Source: RUG13409 sp045546135
Lineage (GTDB): Bacteria > Bacillota > Clostridia > Peptostreptococcales > Anaerovoracaceae
Length of the DNA: 64,000 bases
Assembly: GCA_045546135.1 (NCBI GenBank)
Contig: JAZQCD010000016.1
Coordinates: 1 to 64,000 of the forward strand
Direction: 5' to 3'
In this document: positions 8,700 to 15,933 of the stretch, piece after piece
How positions within the stretch are numbered: position 1 is the first letter of the stretch
Layout of the letters: each line of letters starts with the position of its first letter
Notes under the pieces: model-generated
Told to the model about the DNA's origin: nothing
Database searches by the model: none
What the model saw: the letters and a program-made list of their open reading frames with translations, nothing else
Translations under genes and position numbers: made by a program

Positions 8700-9806
8700 A
8701 TGAAAGTAGTACTTTCCCATCTTACAAAGAAGTTTCCTAACAGGAACAAAAAGATCAAGGATGATGTCGTAGCTGTTTCCGATTTTGATTTTGAGATCCC
8801 TGACGGCAAACTCATAGGACTCCTCGGACCTTCAGGCTGCGGCAAATCCACGACCCTCAACCTTATTTCAGGTCTTGAACAGCCAACGGAAGGAAGGATT
8901 TTCTTCGGAGATGAAGACGTTACTGACCTTCCTCCAGAAAAAAGAGGCATAGGACTTGTATTTCAAAATTATGCCCTTTACCCCCATCTTACGGTCCTTC
9001 AGAATATCCAGTTCCCACTTGAGAACCTAAAGGGCGATCAAAAGATGACAAAAGAAGCAATAAGGGCAAAGGCTGTAGAGGCTGCAAAACTGGTACAGAT
9101 AGAGGATTATCTTGACAGAAAGCCTTCAGAACTATCTGGAGGTCAGCAGCAAAGAGTGGCCATAGCAAGAGCTCTTGTCAAGACTCCGAAAGTACTCCTC
9201 CTTGATGAACCTTTGTCGAATCTTGATGCAAGGCTCAGACTTCAGACAAGAGAAGAGATAAGAAGGATACAAAGAGAAACGGGAGTTACTACCATATTCG
9301 TTACCCACGACCAGGATGAAGCCATGAGCATATCTGACTTCATAGTAGTCATGAAGGACGGCATGCTTCAGCAGATGGATGAGCCTCAAAAGGTATATGA
9401 CGATCCGGGCAACCTTTTCGTAGCAAAGTTCCTAGGCGTTCCTCCCGTGAACGTGTTTGAAGGAAAAGTAAAGGACGGAAAGCTCATACTCGGAGGCGAT
9501 GCCATACTAAATGTATCGGGTCTTAAGGATATGGATGTCTATGTGGGCATCAGGCCCGAGGGCTACCTTGTCGAAGAAGACGGACTCCTTCATTGCGGCC
9601 TTTCTTCTGTTGAGGTCCAGGGCAGGGATACTAGCATCATTGCGACCCATCCTGCAGCCGAAGGAGGATCCTTCAGATCCATAGTAATTGCTGAGTATGC
9701 TCCCGATGCTAAGGCTTCCCATGTGAACCTGAATGTAAAACCAAACAAGGTCTACCTCTTTGACAAAAAGACAGAGAAGCGCCTTGAGTGCAAGCTTTCC
9801 AGATAG
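8700..9806 (+). CDS. Sugar-type ABC importer ATPase (MalK/UgpC/MsmX family)
   Basis: 368 residues. Walker A GPSGCGKST (about 42-50), Q-loop VFQNYALYPHLT, signature LSGGQQQRVAIARAL, Walker B VLLLDEPLSNLDA and switch histidine FVTHDQDEA are all present. The C-terminal 120 residues form the MOP/TOBE-like regulatory domain typical of CUT1 sugar importers. GAGGAG precedes the start. It heads a tight set with two permeases and a binding protein. The substrate is not evident: carbohydrates or glycerol phosphate are the usual cargo of the family. Confidence 0.92.
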   Translation: MKVVLSHLTKKFPNRNKKIKDDVVAVSDFDFEIPDGKLIGLLGPSGCGKSTTLNLISGLEQPTEGRIFFGDEDVTDLPPEKRGIGLVFQNYALYPHLTVLQNIQFPLENLKGDQKMTKEAIRAKAVEAAKLVQIEDYLDRKPSELSGGQQQRVAIARALVKTPKVLLLDEPLSNLDARLRLQTREEIRRIQRETGVTTIFVTHDQDEAMSISDFIVVMKDGMLQQMDEPQKVYDDPGNLFVAKFLGVPPVNVFEGKVKDGKLILGGDAILNVSGLKDMDVYVGIRPEGYLVEEDGLLHCGLSSVEVQGRDTSIIATHPAAEGGSFRSIVIAEYAPDAKASHVNLNVKPNKVYLFDKKTEKRLECKLSR

Positions 9807-9818
9807 GAGGTCGTCTTT

Positions 9819-10715
9819 ATGCTGGATAAAAACAACAAAAAAGCATGGCTTTACCTCCTGCCTGCTCTTGTGCTCCTCCTGTTATTCATGGTCTATCCTC
9901 TCATAGATGTATTCATCTACAGTTTTGAGGAGGGCTTTAACAGCGCATCACAGGTATTTTTCGGTTACGGAGGATACAACTATTCTTATGTTCTTCACGA
10001 CCCGTACTTTATGCAGGCTGTAAAGAACACATTCATTATCGTTATCATCACAGTGCCCCTGTCAACAGGCTTTGCACTTCTCATTTCCCTTGGTCTGTCG
10101 AGCATCAAAAAGCTGAAAGAGCTTTACCAGACTATATTCTTCCTGCCCTATGTTACCAATACTTTGGCAGTAGGTCTTGTATTCATGATACTTTTCAGAA
10201 AGACTGCATATACAGACGGACTTGTCAACATACTGATCACTTTCTTCGGAGGAGAATCTGTAGATTTCATACAAGGACCCTATTGGGCAAAGATGTTCGT
10301 CATGTGTTTTTATACCATATGGGTCGTAATGCCCTTTAAGATCCTGATACTTACATCTGCTCTTGCATCAGTTCCTCAGGACTATTACAACGCAGCAAAG
10401 ATAGACGGGACTTCAAAGTGGAGGACCTTTACAAAGATCACGCTTCCGTATATTTCTCCGATGATAGTATATCTGGTCATAACAGGATTCATAGGTGCCT
10501 TTAAGGCATACTCCGATGAAGTTGCTTTGTTTGGTACGGACCTTAATGCAGCAGGTATGAATACTATAGTCGGTTATGTTTATGACATGCTTTACGGAAA
10601 CTCGGGAGGATATCCAAGCTTTGCTTCAGCTGCGGCCATCATCCTCTTTGCCATAGTACTTACCATAACTGTTATAAATCTTCTTGTAAGCGGCAAAAAT
10701 GCCCGCATGAGCTAA
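9819..10715 (+). CDS. ABC sugar importer permease, MalF/UgpA type
   Basis: 298 residues with about six transmembrane helices. The ATPase-coupling EAA loop is seen as YYNAAKIDGTSKWRTFTKITLP (20 of these residues are 10379-10440 in DNA), with the conserved Gly of the motif. It forms the membrane channel with the next gene. Spacing to the ATPase gene is 12 bases, with AGGAGG in front of the ATG. Confidence 0.92.
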   Translation: MLDKNNKKAWLYLLPALVLLLLFMVYPLIDVFIYSFEEGFNSASQVFFGYGGYNYSYVLHDPYFMQAVKNTFIIVIITVPLSTGFALLISLGLSSIKKLKELYQTIFFLPYVTNTLAVGLVFMILFRKTAYTDGLVNILITFFGGESVDFIQGPYWAKMFVMCFYTIWVVMPFKILILTSALASVPQDYYNAAKIDGTSKWRTFTKITLPYISPMIVYLVITGFIGAFKAYSDEVALFGTDLNAAGMNTIVGYVYDMLYGNSGGYPSFASAAAIILFAIVLTITVINLLVSGKNARMS

Positions 10716-10733
10716 GGAAGGGGGACTGAAGAA

Positions 10734-11567
10734 ATGAAAGAAAACAAAGTACTTAAAGCCCTTACATATGCCATGCTCACCCTTTGGGGACTCATGGTCC
10801 TTTTCCCCTTCTACTGGATGGTCCTTACATCTGTAAAGGATTACGGAGCGTACAATTCGGAAAGGGTGCCTCAATTCTTTACTTTGAGCCCGACTTTGGA
10901 GAATTACGTGCACGCCTTTACTGAAGTTCCTTTGGCCAGGTATTTTACGAACACTGTCATCTTTACCGTCCTTACGACACTCATAATGATGATAGTGACT
11001 GTCCTTGCGGCCTTTGCTTTTTCAAGGCTCAATTTCAAGGGAAAGAATCTCCTCTTTACAGGCTTTCTCGCTCTCATGATGATCCCTAACGAGCTGGTCA
11101 TAATCACAAACTTTCAGACCATAACGAGCTGGGGCATGAGGAACACCTTTGCAGGACTCATACTGCCGTCCATAACATCTGTCTTTTATATCTACCTTCT
11201 CAAACAGAACTTTGAGCAGATACCGGATACTCTCTATGCGGCAGCTAAGGTGGACGGATGCAGCGATTTTCATTATCTGACCCACGTGATGATACCTATC
11301 TGCAAACCTACCATAGTGACCATAGTCATACTAAAGGTCATAGAGTGCTGGAATTCCTATGTGTGGCCAAGGCTCATTACAGACAAAAGTCTTTACTTCC
11401 TTGTCTCTAACGGTATTCAGGAGATAAGAGAAAACGGCTTCGGAAGAGAAAACATACCTGCCATGATGGCAGCCGTAGTTGTCATTTCCCTTCCTCTCAT
11501 CATCATATTCCTCATCTTCCACAAAAAGATCATGGAAGGAGTTTCTAGAGGAGGTACGAAGGGATGA
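10734..11567 (+). CDS. ABC sugar importer permease, MalG/UgpE type
   Basis: 277 residues, about six transmembrane helices. The EAA loop reads LYAAAKVDGCSDFHYLTHV and the C-terminal end (KKIMEGVSRGGTKG) is the usual MalG-type tail. It pairs with the preceding permease. Its last four bases overlap the start of the binding-protein gene (ATGA), indicating translational coupling. Confidence 0.92.
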   Translation: MKENKVLKALTYAMLTLWGLMVLFPFYWMVLTSVKDYGAYNSERVPQFFTLSPTLENYVHAFTEVPLARYFTNTVIFTVLTTLIMMIVTVLAAFAFSRLNFKGKNLLFTGFLALMMIPNELVIITNFQTITSWGMRNTFAGLILPSITSVFYIYLLKQNFEQIPDTLYAAAKVDGCSDFHYLTHVMIPICKPTIVTIVILKVIECWNSYVWPRLITDKSLYFLVSNGIQEIRENGFGRENIPAMMAAVVVISLPLIIIFLIFHKKIMEGVSRGGTKG

Positions 11568-13192
11568 AAAGAGTTTCTGTCAAAAAACAGATCCCAAAAT
11601 CATTTGCTGTGCTTTTGTGCGTAGTTTTGGTCCTTCCCTTGTTTACTGCATTTCACGGTAAGCAAAGCCTTGATCCCTTCGTGATACCCGAAAGCTTTGA
11701 TACATCAAAGACTTATGAAATCACGTTCTGGGCCAAGAACGATACGAACAAGACTCAGGTAGAGATCTACGAAAAGGCCATAGCTGATTTTGAAGCCCTC
11801 TATCCCAATGTCCATGTGACTATGAGGAAGTTTACTGATTATGCCAAGATATACAACGAGGTCATAACCAACATATCCACTATGACAACGCCTAATGTCT
11901 GCATCAGCTACCCCGATCATATCGCAACATACATGACAGGGACCAATGTGGTCGTGTCCCTAGAGGATCTCTCAAAGGATGCAAAGTACGGCTTTGGAGG
12001 AAGCGAGCTTAAATATGACGGACCTGACATGGGTGAGGTCATAGAGAAGTTCCTCAGTGAATGCCGCATAAACGGAGAACTCTGTGCTCTTCCGTATATG
12101 AGGTCTACCGAAGCTTTGTATATAAACAAGACATATGTTGAGAACATGGGCTTTACCATCCCTGACATCCCGACCTGGGACTGGGTATGGGAAGTCTCTG
12201 AAGCTGCTCTTGCACAGAATGAAGACGGTACATATAAAGTAAACGGACAAAAGATCATGATACCCTTCATTTACAAATCTACTGACAACATGATGATCAC
12301 CATGCTAAAGCAAAAGCATGCCGACTATTCCACGCCGGAAGGTGATATCCTCATGTTCAATGACACGACAAGGGATCTTTTAAAAGAGATCAATTCCCAT
12401 GCGGCTACCGGAGCTTTTTCCACATTCAAGATAAGCTCATATCCCGGCAACTTCCTCAATGCAGGACAATGCATATTCGGCATAGATTCAACTGCAGGAT
12501 CCACATGGATGGGGTCAGGCGCAGGACATCAGGATATAGATGCAAGCCTAATAGTTCCCTTTGAAACTGCAGTAAGGCCCATACCTCAATACGATACAGA
12601 AGAACCCGTCATGATATCTCAGGGACCGTCTGTATGCGTATTCAATAAAGCAGATCCCCAGGAGGTCCTTGCATCCTGGCTCTTTGCACAGTTCCTCTTG
12701 ACAGACGATGTGCAGATGGCATATTCCCAGACAGAAGGATATGCTCCCGTAACAAGCAAGGCGCAAAACAATCCAGAATATCTTGATTATCTTTCAAGGG
12801 CAGGAGAGGATAACGACAGATACTACGACGTAAAGATCCGGGCGACAAAGCTTCTCATGGAGAATACAGAGAACACCTTTGTTACTCCTGTCTTCAACGG
12901 TTCTGCATCAGTAAGGGATGCTGCAGGCGCTCTCATAGAAGAGGCTGCTTATGCTCCAAAGAGAAAATTCGTTGTGGATGATGAATTCATAGACAAACTC
13001 TATACGGACATAAACGCAAGGTACAGGCTAGATCAGCTTGGAGGAGAGACCATAGGAAAGAAGGACCTTGGACCCCTCCCGAAAACTTCTGTAGCGCTCC
13101 TTGCAAGTCTTGGAGCAGCTTGGGTATGTATTGCATTTTATGCTTTATATAAGTATAATAGGAATGTTCAGAAGGCTCGAAAGAGTCAGTAG
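11564..13192 (+). CDS. Extracellular solute-binding protein (family 1) with C-terminal membrane anchor
   Basis: 542 residues, longer than the usual 400-450. It has an N-terminal hydrophobic segment (about 12-32) without a convincing lipobox, then a family 1 binding fold (YEITFWAKNDTNKTQVE, later GSGAGHQDIDASLIV). A second hydrophobic helix near the C terminus (about 505-530) is followed by a basic tail (KYNRNVQKARKSQ), which would hold the protein to the membrane at its C-terminal end. It should deliver the ligand to the two permeases upstream. The ligand is unknown; the fold suggests a sugar or oligosaccharide. Confidence 0.87.
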   Translation: MKRVSVKKQIPKSFAVLLCVVLVLPLFTAFHGKQSLDPFVIPESFDTSKTYEITFWAKNDTNKTQVEIYEKAIADFEALYPNVHVTMRKFTDYAKIYNEVITNISTMTTPNVCISYPDHIATYMTGTNVVVSLEDLSKDAKYGFGGSELKYDGPDMGEVIEKFLSECRINGELCALPYMRSTEALYINKTYVENMGFTIPDIPTWDWVWEVSEAALAQNEDGTYKVNGQKIMIPFIYKSTDNMMITMLKQKHADYSTPEGDILMFNDTTRDLLKEINSHAATGAFSTFKISSYPGNFLNAGQCIFGIDSTAGSTWMGSGAGHQDIDASLIVPFETAVRPIPQYDTEEPVMISQGPSVCVFNKADPQEVLASWLFAQFLLTDDVQMAYSQTEGYAPVTSKAQNNPEYLDYLSRAGEDNDRYYDVKIRATKLLMENTENTFVTPVFNGSASVRDAAGALIEEAAYAPKRKFVVDDEFIDKLYTDINARYRLDQLGGETIGKKDLGPLPKTSVALLASLGAAWVCIAFYALYKYNRNVQKARKSQ

Positions 13193-13211
13193 GAAAAGGA
13201 GATATTTAAAA

Positions 13212-13922
13212 ATGAAAAAGACATTAGCTATCGTTTTAGCGCTCATAATGGTGCTTTCATTTGCAGCTTGCGGAAAGAAAGCAGTAGATCCCAATGCAAA
13301 GGCTGAAGGATCAGTCAGCTACGCACAGTTCATCGCTGCAGAGGACGGCGCAGAAGTTACCATCGAAGGCTTCATCACAGCAAAGATCGATGGAACAGCA
13401 TGGGGCAACTGCAGTCTGATGCTTCAGGACGGAGACGGCGCATACTATGTTTACAGAATGCCGATCGAAGCAGCAGAATATGAAAAGCTTTCTGTAGGAC
13501 AGAAGATCAAGGTCACCGGCGTCAGAACAGCATGGTCCGGCGAGAACGAGATCAAAGAGGGAACAGGAACATATGAAGTGCTCGAGGGAACATATACTTT
13601 CGAAGCAAAGGATGTAACATCCCTTCTTAAAGCGGACAATGCAACAGATCTTCAGAACATGTTCGTAAAGGTAACAGGAGCAAAGGTAACAACAGCACCT
13701 CTTTACAAGTGGGATGGTTCCGGAGACAAGGGTGATGACGTTTACGTAGGACTTGAGATCGAAGGAAAGGAATACAGCTTCCTCGTTGAGTCTGATCTTT
13801 GCGGAGCAGATACTGAAGTTTATGCAGCAGCAGAAAAACTTACAGTAGGACAGACAGTAGATCTCGAAGGATTCCTCTATTGGTACAACGGACCGCAGAT
13901 GTGGATCACAGCCATCAAGTAA
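13212..13922 (+). CDS. Lipoprotein with two OB-fold-like repeats, function unknown
   Basis: 236 residues. The start is placed at MKKTLAIVLALIM because AAAGGAG lies ten bases upstream; the longer frame runs into the previous gene. The signal peptide ends in the lipobox LSFAAC (Cys about 20). The mature part contains two similar beta-rich segments (about 40-125 and 140-236), each with a VTIEG/VDLEG-type strand pattern reminiscent of OB folds. It lies directly behind the ABC importer and ends at a strong terminator, so it is probably co-expressed with it. No specific family is recognised. Confidence 0.75.
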   Translation: MKKTLAIVLALIMVLSFAACGKKAVDPNAKAEGSVSYAQFIAAEDGAEVTIEGFITAKIDGTAWGNCSLMLQDGDGAYYVYRMPIEAAEYEKLSVGQKIKVTGVRTAWSGENEIKEGTGTYEVLEGTYTFEAKDVTSLLKADNATDLQNMFVKVTGAKVTTAPLYKWDGSGDKGDDVYVGLEIEGKEYSFLVESDLCGADTEVYAAAEKLTVGQTVDLEGFLYWYNGPQMWITAIK

Positions 13923-13953
13923 TTGAAAAAGCTTAAAAACAGTATTTTCACTG

Positions 13954-13982
13954 CCGCAGGTATCATTGCCTGCGGTTTTTTT
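13954..13982 (+). terminator. Rho-independent terminator ending the ABC importer operon
   Basis: CCGCAGG (13954-13960) pairs with CCTGCGG (13969-13975), then seven T residues. The remaining spacer to 14180 holds only the promoter of the next gene. Confidence 0.9.
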
Positions 13983-14054
13983 GTCTCTTTGGATCTATGA
14001 TAGGGCAAAGTGTTTGTGTGGAAAAAAGAATTTCACTCCATCGGTAACATATTT

Positions 14055-14083
14055 TTGTAATACTTGGAATTGTAGTTTATAAT
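14055..14083 (+). promoter_or_regulatory. Promoter of third dockerin gene
   Basis: TTGTAA (14055-14060), 17-base spacer, TATAAT (14078-14083); predicted leader about 90 bases. Confidence 0.6.
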
Positions 14084-14180
14084 TCTGGTAGAGATCTGAT
14101 ATTTTGCAGGTAGTTTAAATGCTTGTTGGAGAAAGGAAGATCTGAAAGCTATTCTTTAGATAAAGGTCGAGGTAAAAGAC

Positions 14181-15824
14181 ATGAAAAGGATCATAGCACT
14201 ATTTATCGCAGTTTTGATGACCGTATGTATGCCTTTCGGTACGATGAAAGCATATGGTGATGAAACGAACCTAGAGATCGTATTTGAATATGACGGGATC
14301 CATGCAGGGAGCATGGCACTCATATCAGTCCTTGTTAACGGGAGCAAACCGGCAGGAGATTCAGTTACATGGACTGTTTCCGGCAATCAGAGTGAAAAGA
14401 CTTTGGTTTTGACAGACAAAATGTCATACCCGGGTGGAAACACTGAAATCAGATATCTTTTAAATGCAGCACTTGACGAAACAGCTGAAGAGATCTTGAT
14501 CAAGGCTGAACTGAAAGATGATCCGTCTGTATATGATGAACTGACAGTGCAGGTATTGCCGCCGAACTATATAAGCAAAATTGAATTGAGCAATGCAGAA
14601 GACGCTACTAAGATATACGTATCCGAAACGGCATCAGATGCTCTTTCAAGATTTGGAAATAGCTATGTTCAAGAATTCCCTGTACCTCATCAGTCAATAG
14701 AGACCCGTATGGTCAGTCTTATTAAAGTTCAGAAAGAGTATATGGGACAAAAACCCGGCATTTCCAGATCTGAACATGTCCGTTATGATGATCTGATCGC
14801 TGAGGATGAAGAGTATTACTTCATGATCGTATTTGACCGTAACATAACTCAGAACGGCAGGTACCATTATGATCCCGATGGTATCGATATCACGTACAAT
14901 GGGGAAAAGGTAGATGACTATGAGGTTTACGACGGAAGCGACCCCATGTATATGTCAATGCAAAATTCCCTTCTTGTATATATAAAAGCAGAGATAGATA
15001 ACGCAGTTCCTGTACAATTCATTGATCGATTGGTTTTATCCAATGCTCCTGATGCTGTCTATGTGGATAGTTCAATGAAGGTGATAGAGGGGATCCGGAG
15101 CTTTACAAAAAACCTTAAGGCCGAAGCTCCGGAAAGCGGGATCATGGGAATGGTCGGAACAGGTATATACAGAGTCCCTGATGATTATGACGGAGATGTC
15201 CCTGATTATACAAAGTTTGAGTATTTAGACTATGATGCGTATCTGAATGAGGGCTCTGAATACTATTTCGTTTTGGCTTACCAGATCAGTGTGCTCTATT
15301 ATTACGATCCTGTTGATTTTAAGATCATTTATAACGGTAGAAATGCTGATCACTGGGCTTATGGAAAAGACGCAGGTCCCGACGGCTTTTTGAAAGTATA
15401 TATAAAAGCTAAATTTGCAGATGAAAATGATGTGTCAGTAGTTCCCATAGGTGTAAGCAGCAGCTCTTATGTAGTATCGGGCAATATATTAACGACGGAC
15501 ATAAACACCCCTCTTGCAGCAGGGTATTATTCCGAAGGTTCTTTCGTTCCTTTGGAAGCGGCCGAAAACAGCGACGGATCTCACAGCTTCACAGCGCCCG
15601 AAGGTGTATATGAACTTGTGCTTGCACTTAAAGGTGATGTCAATCAGGACGGAAGACTCAGTAACGCAGATTCCACAAAGCTTAAAGCTGCTGTCAAGGG
15701 AATGACGGAGCTTGACCCCACACAGATACTTGCATCTGATGTGAATAATGACGGAAAACTCAGCAATGCAGATTCTACAAAACTTAAAGCCGTCATCAAG
15801 GGCATGAGCGGTATTTCATGGTAG
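14181..15824 (+). CDS. Secreted dockerin protein, third paralogue
   Basis: 547 residues. A signal peptide (MKRIIALFIAVLMTV, cleavage near 26) leads into a beta-rich Ig-like region, two related modules (about 130-270 and 280-415, each starting with a KIELSNA/RLVLSNA-type strand), a pre-dockerin module (DVSVVPIGVSSSSYVVSG) resembling that of the two genes at the left end, and a C-terminal type I dockerin with loops GDVNQDGRLSNAD and SDVNNDGKLSNAD. The residues that set cohesin specificity (N-A before the final Asp, S-T after it) are identical in all three proteins, so they probably share one cohesin partner, which is not in the window. Confidence 0.87.
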   Translation: MKRIIALFIAVLMTVCMPFGTMKAYGDETNLEIVFEYDGIHAGSMALISVLVNGSKPAGDSVTWTVSGNQSEKTLVLTDKMSYPGGNTEIRYLLNAALDETAEEILIKAELKDDPSVYDELTVQVLPPNYISKIELSNAEDATKIYVSETASDALSRFGNSYVQEFPVPHQSIETRMVSLIKVQKEYMGQKPGISRSEHVRYDDLIAEDEEYYFMIVFDRNITQNGRYHYDPDGIDITYNGEKVDDYEVYDGSDPMYMSMQNSLLVYIKAEIDNAVPVQFIDRLVLSNAPDAVYVDSSMKVIEGIRSFTKNLKAEAPESGIMGMVGTGIYRVPDDYDGDVPDYTKFEYLDYDAYLNEGSEYYFVLAYQISVLYYYDPVDFKIIYNGRNADHWAYGKDAGPDGFLKVYIKAKFADENDVSVVPIGVSSSSYVVSGNILTTDINTPLAAGYYSEGSFVPLEAAENSDGSHSFTAPEGVYELVLALKGDVNQDGRLSNADSTKLKAAVKGMTELDPTQILASDVNNDGKLSNADSTKLKAVIKGMSGISW

Positions 15825-15933
15825 TATTGTGAGTTTATGTTTTTATCAAGACATTATGATTTAAATGTGGTAAAATAATTTGGTTTGAAAATAGTATGTA
15901 ATAAGTTTAACTTTTTTAAGGAGGGCAACAATT

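Noticed and set aside
14017..14025. Isolated DnaA box (TTTTCCACA on the minus strand)
   Set aside because: A single match in an AT-rich spacer is expected by chance.
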